NCBI RefSeq assembly: GCF_014137855.1
Contig: NZ_JACGWT010000003.1
Location: 310,001 to 374,000, forward strand
Source of the DNA: Microlunatus kandeliicorticis
Lineage (GTDB): Bacteria > Actinomycetota > Actinomycetes > Propionibacteriales > Propionibacteriaceae
Reading direction: 5' to 3'
Length of the DNA: 64,000 nt
Positions 19,533 through 27,494 of the stretch are shown piece after piece (the first letter of the stretch is position 1; each line of letters starts with the position of its first letter). The position numbers were made by a program, and so were the translations under genes. The notes under the pieces are model-generated. The model saw only the letters and a program-made list of their open reading frames with translations. It did not search any database and was not told the DNA's origin.

Positions 19533-20180
19533 TCAGCGGTCGAGGCTGGTGCACACGCAGACCTTGTTGCCGTCCGGGTCGGCCAGCACGGTGTACGACG
19601 GCGCCCCGGAGTCGTCGACCACCGTCCCGCCGGCAGCCAGCGCCGCAGCGATCCGGCTCTGCGCCGTCTCCGGAGCGACCCAGAGGTCCGGGTGCCAGCG
19701 CTGTCGTGGCGTTTCGTGCGGCTCGGTGCCCTGGAACCACACGTTGGCCACCCGGTTCGTCGGGTCGAGCACGTTGTTGCCGATCGTCGCGGAGGCGTCG
19801 CCGGTCATCAGCGCGGCCCAGAACGGTCCGATCCGCTCCCAGTCGTCGGTGTCGAGGCCGTACTCGACCTGCGCGACCTCGCCGGGCGCCGGCACCAAAC
19901 CGAGCCCCGCCGCGATCTCGCTGATCCGCCGGGCCAGGTCGAGATCGGCGGCGGTGACCCAGATCCCGCCCTCGCGGGTGGCCACCGCGAGGTCCGCGAA
20001 GCCGGCGCCGAGCCGGATCTCCGGCGGGTGGTGATCGCCGACCGCCTCGGCCACCACCACCGCGAAGCGGGCCCCGGTGTCGAGGTCGGGGATCCGGAAC
20101 CGGGCGTGCAGCGCCTGGCCGAGTTTGCGCCAGTCGGCGAGTCCGGCGGCGGCGACCTCGGTGTTGCTCAGCGTGTCCAT
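19533..20180 (-). CDS. Fusion of pterin-4a-carbinolamine dehydratase-like and glyoxalase-like (VOC) domains
   Basis: This 215-residue protein has two parts. Residues ~10-95 resemble a pterin carbinolamine dehydratase: LADWRKLGQALHARFRIPDL, then DHHPPEI, then TAADLDLARRISEIA. Residues ~100-213 form a glyoxalase-like VOC domain ending in SYTVLADPDGNKVCVCT. The usual dehydratase histidine pair of the HHP motif is kept, but the later TH of that fold reads TR. The enzyme activity is unknown. CAGGGT lies 6 nt before the ATG at 20180, suggesting a leaderless transcript. Confidence 0.8.
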   Translation of the reverse strand: MDTLSNTEVAAAGLADWRKLGQALHARFRIPDLDTGARFAVVVAEAVGDHHPPEIRLGAGFADLAVATREGGIWVTAADLDLARRISEIAAGLGLVPAPGEVAQVEYGLDTDDWERIGPFWAALMTGDASATIGNNVLDPTNRVANVWFQGTEPHETPRQRWHPDLWVAPETAQSRIAAALAAGGTVVDDSGAPSYTVLADPDGNKVCVCTSLDR

Positions 20181-20247
20181 GACGACACCCTGCCGCGGCC
20201 GTCCGACAGTTTCCGTCCGGCCGACGGGTTCGGATCCGGACAGCGGA

Positions 20248-21402
20248 TCAGGAACGAAGCCGGCCGGGCAGCCGCGGCAGCGCCGACCCGACGGCGACCG
20301 CGGTCAGCCCGGGCGGCAGCGTCCGCGCCATCCGGGCCATCGCCGCGAGCGTCCCCGCCGGATCGGTCCGCTCGGAGAGATAGGCGCGCTGACGGTCGAG
20401 CGGGAGGGCGAAGAAGGCGGCGAAGAACTGCTCGACCCCGGCGTGCGGCAGGCGGAGCAGCGTCGTCAGCCCGATCTCGCGGAGCCGCTGCACCTGGCGG
20501 GCCCGCGCCGGCCAGAGCACCGACCAGACGTCCCGCCCGGCCGCGACCGCGCCGGCGAGCTCGTCCGCCAGCCGCAGCCCGAGCGCGACGCTGTAGCCGG
20601 TCGCCGGGTGCATCAGCCCCGCGCGGGCCCCGAGCGGGACCGGCCGGTCGGTCGGCGCCTCGCGCGCGGGGCGGGCCGCCTCCGGGTCCGGCTCGACGCT
20701 GAACCGCACCCGCTCGACCCGCTCGGTGCCGTCGAGGCTCACCCCGCGGGCGGCCAGCCGCCGTTCGAGCCGACGCTGCAGCTCGCCCAGTCCGAGGGCC
20801 GGGCGCCCCACCAGGCAGGTCTCCTCGAGCAGCGTCCGACCCTCGCCGAGCGGGACGGCGTAGAGGAACGAGGGCGGGGCACCGTCCCCCGCGCCGTGGT
20901 CGGCCCGCCAGTCCATGAACCAGGGGCCACTGGCCGCCGCGGCGCGCTCGTCGGGCAGCACCAGCCCGTACGCGGTCTGCGCGGCCCGCTCGGTGCTCGG
21001 CCGGGACCCGCGGGCGTCGAGGACGAGATCGGCGGTCAGGGTCTCGCCGGTGTTGAGCTCGACGGTGTGCGCGTCGGCCCGCAGCGCGGTGGCGGTGACG
21101 ACGTCGACGGCACGGACGTCGAGCGTCTTCTGCAGGCCGACGGTGTCGAGCACCACGTAGGCCCGGTCGAGGACGTGCTCCCGGCCGGCCCAGGCGTGCG
21201 GACGCGGGGTGCGGGTGGCCACCACCTGCGGCGGGAGCCAGTCCGGGAGCTCGTCCTCCCAGGCTGCGTAGGTGGGCGTCCAGCGTCGGTCCGGGTTCGG
21301 ATCGACCGCCACCACCGGGACTCCGACCGTTGCCAGCCGGTGCGCGACCGAACGGCCCGCCGGTCCGAGACCGAGGACGACGACCTGCGCGTGCCGGGTC
21401 AC
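20248..21402 (-). CDS. crtL: Lycopene cyclase, CrtL type
   Basis: This 384-residue FAD-dependent cyclase would convert lycopene end groups to beta-rings. It starts with a dinucleotide fold (VVVLGLGPAGRSVAHRL). CrtL hallmarks follow: TYAAWEDELP, FMDWRADHG, SFLYAVPLGEGRTLLEET and MHPATGYSVALGLRLADEL. No phytoene synthase, desaturase or other carotenoid gene is in the window, so it is an orphan here. The GTG at 21402 was chosen because TACCCT stands 6 nt upstream (leaderless). A GTG at 21423 is possible but lacks a signal. Confidence 0.85.
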   Translation of the reverse strand: MTRHAQVVVLGLGPAGRSVAHRLATVGVPVVAVDPNPDRRWTPTYAAWEDELPDWLPPQVVATRTPRPHAWAGREHVLDRAYVVLDTVGLQKTLDVRAVDVVTATALRADAHTVELNTGETLTADLVLDARGSRPSTERAAQTAYGLVLPDERAAAASGPWFMDWRADHGAGDGAPPSFLYAVPLGEGRTLLEETCLVGRPALGLGELQRRLERRLAARGVSLDGTERVERVRFSVEPDPEAARPAREAPTDRPVPLGARAGLMHPATGYSVALGLRLADELAGAVAAGRDVWSVLWPARARQVQRLREIGLTTLLRLPHAGVEQFFAAFFALPLDRQRAYLSERTDPAGTLAAMARMARTLPPGLTAVAVGSALPRLPGRLRS

Positions 21403-21548
21403 GTCGGCAGGGTACGGGTACACCGAAGCCGCCGGCCCGGACTGCCGGACCGGACTGTCGGACCCGGCTGCCAGGCTGGCGCACGGGCCGACGGACCAGC
21501 CGCGGCACCAGGACGAGGCCGAGCCGGCACGACGAGCGGAGGACGACG

Positions 21549-21986
21549 ATGACGACGGACCCGACGAGCGAGGGCGGTGGCCGCTACCCGCAGCTGCTGC
21601 ACACCGTCCTCGACACCACGGACGCGCGAGGGCTGGCCGAGTTCTACCGACGGTTCCTCGGGCTGCGCTACCGGTCCGGCGACGAGCCGCCGACCGACCG
21701 CGAGGACGACGCCGACTGGCTGGTGCTGACCGACGGCGCCGGCGGCAACCTGCTCGCCTTTCAGCAGACCGAGGAGGTGACGCCGAGCACCTGGCCGTCG
21801 GCGCAGGTCCCGATGCAGCTGCACCTCGACCTGACCGTGCCGGACGTCGCCGAGCTGGAGCGTCAGCACGCGCGGGCGCTGGAGCTCGGGGCCACCGAGC
21901 TGCTGGACCGGACCGACGACGCCGACGAGCCGCTGTGGGTGTTCGCCGACCCGGCCGGGCACCCCTTCTGCGTCTTCGTCGGCTGA
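21549..21986 (+). CDS. VOC family protein (glyoxalase/dioxygenase fold)
   Basis: This 145-residue protein has two beta-alpha-beta-beta-beta modules: LHTVLDTTDARGLAEFYRRFLG at the start (split by a loop), and LHLDLTVPDVAELERQ with WVFADPAGHPFCVFV at the end. Metal-ligand positions H18 and the H of QLHLDL are plausible, but the substrate is unknown. GGAGGACG lies about 6 nt before the ATG. It converges with the epimerase gene 16 bp downstream. It is a different subfamily from the VOC half of the fusion gene at 19533. Confidence 0.82.
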   Translation: MTTDPTSEGGGRYPQLLHTVLDTTDARGLAEFYRRFLGLRYRSGDEPPTDREDDADWLVLTDGAGGNLLAFQQTEEVTPSTWPSAQVPMQLHLDLTVPDVAELERQHARALELGATELLDRTDDADEPLWVFADPAGHPFCVFVG

Positions 21987-22002
21987 CCGCCGCGGGCTCG
22001 GG

Positions 22003-22920
22003 TCAGGGGGTGGCGACCGGGGCGGCGTCGAGGGTGAACCGTGGCGCGTAGCCGAGCCGGGTCCGCGCCCGGTCGATCGACAGCAGCGGCGCGCGCCCGG
22101 GCAGTGGTGCGGTGAGGTGCGGGGCGAGGTCGGGCCGGTAGCGCCGGACCAGGTCGAGCGTCGGCTCGGGCGCGCAGGTGTCGGCGGCGGCCAGCACGAT
22201 CGGCTCCGGGGTCACCACCGCCGCCTCGGCGGCGGCCACGATCCCGGCGCTGACGTCGCGGACGTGCACCCACTGCCAGAGGTCGTCGGCCCAGCCGGTG
22301 CTCGCGGGCAGCCCGTCGGTGAGCAGCCGGTCGTAGCGCTGCTCGGGCCACACTCCGGCGAAGCGGAGCGGCAGCGTCTCGAGACCGAACGCGCGGTGGA
22401 AGGTCGCCGCCACCAGCTCGCCGGTCAGCTTGCTCAGCGAGTACGGGTCTTCGGGGACGGCCGGCTCGTCCTCGGTGAGCGGGAGCGCCCGCCGGACCGG
22501 GCTGAGCCCGGAGACCCGCCAGAAGAAGGTGCCGAACGCGTTGATGCTGGAGGCGCTGACCACCCGGCGGACGCCGGCCCGGACCGCGGCGCGGTGGATG
22601 TTGAAGGTGCCGACGACGTTGGTGGCGATGGTCTCCTCGGCGGTTTCCCAGTCCCCGGTGGGCTTGCCGGCCAGGTGGACGACGACGTCGACCCCGGCGA
22701 GCGCGGCGCGGAGTCCGTCCTCGTCGGCCAGCGCGGTCCGGTGGTAGGGCCACGGGGTCCGGAGCGGCGAGACGCTCCGTCCGCCGGGCGCCTCAGGGTC
22801 GAAGACGGTGGCCTGCTCGGGGTCGGCCTGGTCGAGCAGCACCAGCTCGTGCCGGTCGCCGAGCAGCTCGGCGACGTAACGGCCGAGCCAGCCGGCCGCC
22901 CCGGTGATCATGATCTTCAC
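22003..22920 (-). CDS. NAD-dependent epimerase/dehydratase (extended SDR)
   Basis: This 305-residue extended short-chain dehydrogenase has the nucleotide motif TGAAGWLG at the N-terminus, the DVVVHLAGKP strand and an active-site YSLSK (Tyr/Lys). An upstream serine lies in SASSINAFG. It probably acts on a sugar nucleotide or sugar acid; the precise substrate is not evident. The start is a GTG with GGGGAG upstream that overlaps the dehydrogenase stop by 4 bp (GTGA), so the two enzymes probably act in one short pathway. Confidence 0.87.
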   Translation of the reverse strand: MKIMITGAAGWLGRYVAELLGDRHELVLLDQADPEQATVFDPEAPGGRSVSPLRTPWPYHRTALADEDGLRAALAGVDVVVHLAGKPTGDWETAEETIATNVVGTFNIHRAAVRAGVRRVVSASSINAFGTFFWRVSGLSPVRRALPLTEDEPAVPEDPYSLSKLTGELVAATFHRAFGLETLPLRFAGVWPEQRYDRLLTDGLPASTGWADDLWQWVHVRDVSAGIVAAAEAAVVTPEPIVLAAADTCAPEPTLDLVRRYRPDLAPHLTAPLPGRAPLLSIDRARTRLGYAPRFTLDAAPVATP

Positions 22921-23987
22921 GGCTGCTCCCCTGCCTGGTCCGTGCTCGCAGTCGTGTGGTCGGCCATCGCGGCCCAGTCGATCACCGCGGCGAGCGCGCG
23001 GTGCCGGCCGTCGGCGACGTCGGTCATCAACGCGGCCGCGTCTTCGGGCGTGGTCGCCGTGACCCCGACCAGCCGGTCGACGGGCATCCCACCCGCGCGC
23101 ATCCGGCTCAGCACCGCCCGCACCCGGTCGGGTGTCCACCCGGAGACGAAGTGCGCGGTGAGCCCCAGCTGCTGGAGCCGGGCGGCGTCGGCCCAGGTGG
23201 TGGCGCCGTCCGGACTGTGGCCGCTGTAGACGATCTGCCCGATCACCCCGGCGGCGAACGCGGTGGCGTAGGCGTCGAAGGCGGCCGGGTTCTGCACGGT
23301 GTCGATCACCGCGTGCGGGGCTAGGGCGGTCAAGCTCTGCCGCAGATCGGCGGCGGCATCCGGCCCGGTTCCGTCGGCGGGAGCCAAGAGGGTCGCGAAA
23401 CCCAGCGAGGCGACCGCGTCGAGCCGTTCACGGTGCCGCCCGACGACGGTGACGTCGAACCCGCGTTCGGCGGCGGCCAGCGCGCCCGAGGCGCCGATGA
23501 TGCCGTCCCCGAACACCACCATCGGGGCCCTGTCGGGCAGCGTCAGCCGGGACGCGGCGTTCCAGCCCACCTGCGCGGTGATCGTGAGTGCGGCTCGGGC
23601 GGGCGGGACGCCGTCGGCGTCGTAGACCTCGTCGGCCGGGCTGACGGCCAGCGTGGCGTGGCCGCCCCAGGAGGCGGCCACCTCCGCCCACGGCTCGCTG
23701 CGGGTGACGAAGACCGGCTGGCCGGGTTCGAGGCCGGTGACGCCCGGGCCGACCGCCTCGACCAGACCGGCCGCCTGGTAGCCGGGAACGAACGGCGGCG
23801 GCAGCTCGGCCCAGCCGAACCGGCCGCTCATCACCCAGCGGTCGGTGCCGGTGCTCACGCCGGACACCGACCGGCGGACCAGCACCTCGCCGGGACCGGG
23901 CTCGCGTGCGGTGATCGGCTCGACGCCGATGCTCCGCCCGCCCGCACCGTCACGGACCACCACTGCCGGACCCCGCCGTCCCGTCAC
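22917..23987 (-). CDS. Medium-chain dehydrogenase/reductase lacking catalytic zinc ligand
   Basis: This 356-residue MDR-fold oxidoreductase has an N-terminal GroES-like domain (REPGPGEVLVRR, then PGYQAAGLVEAVGPGV) and a nucleotide domain with VVFGDGIIGASGALAAAERGF broken over two turns. The segment that normally carries the catalytic Cys reads SGVSTGTDRW, as in the SGxSxGTE subgroup, so zinc catalysis is doubtful. The GTG at 23987 is preceded by CATGAT with a 6-nt gap (leaderless). It forms an operon with the overlapping epimerase. The substrate is unknown, with a sugar or polyol likely. Confidence 0.82.
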   Translation of the reverse strand: MTGRRGPAVVVRDGAGGRSIGVEPITAREPGPGEVLVRRSVSGVSTGTDRWVMSGRFGWAELPPPFVPGYQAAGLVEAVGPGVTGLEPGQPVFVTRSEPWAEVAASWGGHATLAVSPADEVYDADGVPPARAALTITAQVGWNAASRLTLPDRAPMVVFGDGIIGASGALAAAERGFDVTVVGRHRERLDAVASLGFATLLAPADGTGPDAAADLRQSLTALAPHAVIDTVQNPAAFDAYATAFAAGVIGQIVYSGHSPDGATTWADAARLQQLGLTAHFVSGWTPDRVRAVLSRMRAGGMPVDRLVGVTATTPEDAAALMTDVADGRHRALAAVIDWAAMADHTTASTDQAGEQP

Positions 23988-24108
23988 CGGATGATCATGG
24001 AAGCCGCATCCTGCGCGCGCAAGGGTTCGGGCGCGCTTCTGAGAGCGATCGTGGGGTCGTGGCCGGGTTCCCGATGAGTCCCGGCCGCCGGTGAGGTCGG
24101 ATGGTTTC

Positions 24109-24954
24109 GTGACCGACACCGCCACCGACCCCGCCACCGCGCGCCGGATGTTCGACCTGCTCGAGCCGATCTGCCTGGTGACCTACATGGCCCACGAGTC
24201 CGACGACGCGCTGCGTGCGCTCGGGCACCGGACCTACTGGGACGGCTACTTCGCCGGGCGCGCCTTCCCGTTGGGCCGGGTGCCGGCCGAGGTCGTGCAC
24301 GCCACCTTCTACAGCTTCGCGCCGGGCGAGGCCGCCCGGCACATCCCCAGCGCCTGGGAGACGGTGCCGCCCGAGACCTCGTTCGCGGCCTGGGAGAACG
24401 GCAGCGCGGCGTCGGTGCGGCGGATCCTGGGTTCCGAGCTCGTCGCCTCGGCCGGGCTGGCGCGGGCCAACGCGTTGATCATGAAGGCGGCCCTCGCCGC
24501 CCCGACCAACGGACGGCCGCTGTTCGCCGGCTGGCGGTCGCTGCCGGTGCCGGAGGACCCGGCGACCCGGCTGTGGCACGGGGCGACGATGCTCCGCGAG
24601 CACCGCGGCGACGGCCACGTGGCCGCGCTGCTCACCCACGGCGTCGGTGGCGCGGAGGCCCACGCGCTGGCGGCCCTGGCCTCCGGGATCCACCCGGCCA
24701 CCTCGTTCGGACGACTTCACCACCTGCCGAAGATGTATCTCGACTCGGTGATGGACGGTCTGCGCGACCGCGGCCTGGTGGACGCCGACGGCTACCTGAC
24801 CGACGCGGGCACCGAGATCAAACGCCGGGTCGAGCAGGTCACCGACGAACTGGCCTGGCCGCCCTACGCCGCACTCACACCCGCCGAACGGGGCGAGCTG
24901 ATCAGCTGCCTCGAGCCGCTGACCGCGCGGATGGTCGCCTCCGGCTCGCGCTGA
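24109..24954 (+). CDS. SCO6745-family protein
   Basis: This 281-residue actinobacterial protein has no assigned function. It shows the family start RRMFDLLEPICLVTYMAHES and a long helical middle (GSELVASAGLARANALIMKAA, broken by a turn). The C-terminal third looks like a winged helix (GLVDADGYLTDAGTEIKRRV), resembling a MarR-type domain. The GTG at 24109 was preferred; an in-frame GTG at 24091 would add six residues. It stands alone, divergent from the dehydrogenase-epimerase pair and convergent with ychF. Confidence 0.8.
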   Translation: MTDTATDPATARRMFDLLEPICLVTYMAHESDDALRALGHRTYWDGYFAGRAFPLGRVPAEVVHATFYSFAPGEAARHIPSAWETVPPETSFAAWENGSAASVRRILGSELVASAGLARANALIMKAALAAPTNGRPLFAGWRSLPVPEDPATRLWHGATMLREHRGDGHVAALLTHGVGGAEAHALAALASGIHPATSFGRLHHLPKMYLDSVMDGLRDRGLVDADGYLTDAGTEIKRRVEQVTDELAWPPYAALTPAERGELISCLEPLTARMVASGSR

Positions 24955-24988
24955 CCGGTCGGATGGACGAGCCGGTCGCCGTGCTGTC

Positions 24989-26062
24989 TCAGACGTTGAA
25001 GCGGAACTCCACCACGTCGCCGTCGGCCATCACGTAGTCCTTGCCCTCGAGCCGGAGCTTGCCCTGAGCGCGGGCGTTCTGCAGCGACCCCGCGGTGACG
25101 AGATCGTCGAAGCCGACGACCTCGGCCTTGATGAAGCCCTTCTCGAAGTCGGTGTGGATCACCCCGGCGGCCTGCGGGGCGGTGGCGCCCTTGGGGATGG
25201 TCCAGGCGCGCGACTCCTTCGGGCCGGCGGTCAGATACGTCTGCAGCCCGAGGGTGTCGAAACCCACCCGGGCCAGCACGTCGAGGCCGGGTTCGTCGAT
25301 CCCCATCTCGGCCAGGAACTCCTTGGCCTCGTCGGGCTCCATCTCGACCAGCTCGGACTCGATCTTGGCGTCGAGGAAGATCGCCTCGGCCGGCGCCACC
25401 AGCTCGCGCATGCGGGCCTTCATCGCCTCGTCGGCCAGCTCGTCGGAGTCGCAGTTGACCACGTAGATGAACGGCTTGGCGGTGAGCAGGAACAGCTCGC
25501 GCAGCGGCTCGCGGTCGAGCCCGGCGGCGTAGATGCCCTTGCCGGTGTCGAGCACCTCGCCGGCCTGCTTGACCGCCGCGACCACGGCCTGCTTGTCCTT
25601 GTTCATCCGGGCTTCCTTCTCCAGCCGCGGGAGCGCGCGCTCGACGGTCTGGAGGTCGGCCAGGATCAGCTCAGTAGTGATCGTCTCGACGTCGGAGGCC
25701 GGGTTGACCGTCCCGTCGACGTGGGTGACGTCGGGGTCGTTGAACGCCCGCGTCACCTGGCAGATCGCGTCGGCCTCGCGGATGTGGGACAGGAAGGCGT
25801 TGCCCATCCCCTCGCCCTGGCTGGCGCCGCGGACGATGCCGGCGATGTCGACGAAGCTCACCGTGGCCGGCACCGTGCGGGCCGAGTCGAACATCCGCGA
25901 CAGCACGTCGAGCCGCGGATCGGGCACGCCGACCACGCCGACGTTGGGGTCGATGGTGGCGAACGGGTAGTTCGCCGCGAGCACGTCGTTACGGGTCAGG
26001 GCGTTGAACAGGGTCGACTTGCCCGCGTTGGGCAGCCCGACGATGCCGATGGTGAGAGCCAC
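24989..26062 (-). CDS. ychF: Redox-regulated P-loop ATPase YchF
   Basis: This 357-residue Obg-related protein hydrolyses ATP rather than GTP and binds ribosomes. The G1 motif is GLPNAGKSTLFNALT, the DIAGIVRGASQGEGMGN region is switch II, and the C-terminal TGS-like domain ends in ADGDVVEFRFNV. The G4 region reads NCDSDE instead of NKxD, consistent with relaxed nucleotide choice in YchF. The start is a GTG with AGGACGAC upstream. It opens the conserved block shared with the mycobacterial ychF-ispH-xseAB region. Confidence 0.95.
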   Translation of the reverse strand: MALTIGIVGLPNAGKSTLFNALTRNDVLAANYPFATIDPNVGVVGVPDPRLDVLSRMFDSARTVPATVSFVDIAGIVRGASQGEGMGNAFLSHIREADAICQVTRAFNDPDVTHVDGTVNPASDVETITTELILADLQTVERALPRLEKEARMNKDKQAVVAAVKQAGEVLDTGKGIYAAGLDREPLRELFLLTAKPFIYVVNCDSDELADEAMKARMRELVAPAEAIFLDAKIESELVEMEPDEAKEFLAEMGIDEPGLDVLARVGFDTLGLQTYLTAGPKESRAWTIPKGATAPQAAGVIHTDFEKGFIKAEVVGFDDLVTAGSLQNARAQGKLRLEGKDYVMADGDVVEFRFNV

Positions 26063-26105
26063 GTCGTCCTACGTTACGGGCGCGCCCGAACCGACGGCGA
26101 ATCGC

Positions 26106-27398
26106 TCAGCCGCCGACGAGGAAGGCCGCCATCCCCCGCGCCAGCGCGTCCGGGTCGGCCACCCCGGCCAGCTCGCGGGCCGAGTGCATCGACAGCAGCG
26201 GGCAGCCGACGTCGACGGTCCGGATCCCCAGCCGGGTCGCGGTGATCGGGCCGATCGTCGACCCGCACGGGATGGCGTTGTTGGAGACGAACTCCTGCAC
26301 CCCCACCCCGACGCTCGCGCACGCGCGGTGCCAGGACGCCGCACCGACCGCGTCGGTGGCGTAGCGCTGGTTGGCGTTGATCTTGAGCAGCGGACCGCCG
26401 TTGAGCAGCGGCCGGTTCTGCGGGTCGTGTCGCTGCGGATAGTTCGGGTGCACGGCGTGCCCCGCGTCGGCGGAGACGCACACCGAACGGGCCAACGCCT
26501 GCTGGTGCCGGTCGACGTCGGCACCGAGCGCGACACCGATCCGGGTCAGCACGCTCTCGAGCAACGGCCCGGCAGCCCCGGAGGTGGTGGAGCTCCCGAC
26601 CTCCTCGTGGTCGAAGGCGGCCAGCACCGGCACGACGTCGCCCTGCCCGTCGCCCACCTCGAGCAGTGCCCGCAGGCCGGCGTGGACGCTGCTGAGGTTG
26701 TCCAGCCGGCCGCAGGCCAGGAACTCCTGCTGCGACCCGAACACGGCACCGCGCGCGGTGTCGAAGGCGGTGACGTCGTGCCCGACCACGTCCCCGGCGG
26801 CGACGCCGGCCAGCTCGGCGAGGTGGGCCAGCACCCCCCGGCCGGGCAGCCCGACCCCCCAGACCGGGGCGGTGTGCTGCTGCCGGTCGAGCTTGAGCCC
26901 CTCCTCGTTGACCGCGCGGTCGAGGTGCACCGCGAGCTGCGGGATCCGCATCACCGGTCCGGTGCGGACCAGGTGCACGGTGCCGTCCCGGGTGACCAGC
27001 CGACCGGCCAGCCCGAGCTCGCGGTCGAGCCACGAGTTGAGAAGCGGTCCGCCGTAGACCTCGACGCCGACCTGCTGCCAGCCGCCGCTGAGCAGGTCGG
27101 GACGCGGCTTCAGCTTGAACGTCGGAGAGTCGGTGTGCGCGCCGACGATTCGGTAGGCGGTGTCGGCGCCTGCACCGTCGGGCACCCGCCAGGCGACCAG
27201 CGAGCCGTCGCGCACCACGAAGCGGCCGCCCGGGCCCGGTGCCCAGGGCGCGGACTCCTGCTGCTCGGTGAAGCCGGCGGCGGTCAGCCGCCGCGCCGCT
27301 TCGGCGACCGCGTGATACGGCGTCGGCGAGGCGGCCACGTAGTCGATCAGGTCCTCGGCGTGCGCCCGCGCGGCGGTGAGTTCCGGTCCGGAAGCCAT
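26106..27398 (-). CDS. apeB: M18 family aminopeptidase
   Basis: This 430-residue dinuclear zinc aminopeptidase removes N-terminal residues, often acidic ones. Family motifs are SPTPYHAVAEAARRL, GAHTDSPTFKLKP (metal histidine), CGRLDNLSSVHAGL, AAFDHEEVGSSTTSGA and the C-terminal MHSARELAGV. The length is standard. The ATG at 27398 begins MASGPELTAARAH and aligns with the family; the open frame continues far upstream in a different protein-like composition, which I reject. There is no clear ribosome-binding site. The gene is divergent from rmuC, 96 bp apart. Confidence 0.92.
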   Translation of the reverse strand: MASGPELTAARAHAEDLIDYVAASPTPYHAVAEAARRLTAAGFTEQQESAPWAPGPGGRFVVRDGSLVAWRVPDGAGADTAYRIVGAHTDSPTFKLKPRPDLLSGGWQQVGVEVYGGPLLNSWLDRELGLAGRLVTRDGTVHLVRTGPVMRIPQLAVHLDRAVNEEGLKLDRQQHTAPVWGVGLPGRGVLAHLAELAGVAAGDVVGHDVTAFDTARGAVFGSQQEFLACGRLDNLSSVHAGLRALLEVGDGQGDVVPVLAAFDHEEVGSSTTSGAAGPLLESVLTRIGVALGADVDRHQQALARSVCVSADAGHAVHPNYPQRHDPQNRPLLNGGPLLKINANQRYATDAVGAASWHRACASVGVGVQEFVSNNAIPCGSTIGPITATRLGIRTVDVGCPLLSMHSARELAGVADPDALARGMAAFLVGG

Positions 27399-27494
27399 GC
27401 CGACAGTGAAGCGCAGCGCACCGACAGCCGCTGTCGCGGGGTTCGCGGGGTGTCCTCGGCGGAATTGTCGGTGCCACCGGTCACGATGACGGGC

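Noticed and set aside
26004-27494. Upstream extension of the rmuC frame
   Set aside because: It is antisense to the M18 aminopeptidase. RmuC similarity begins with the TM helix after the ATG at 27495.
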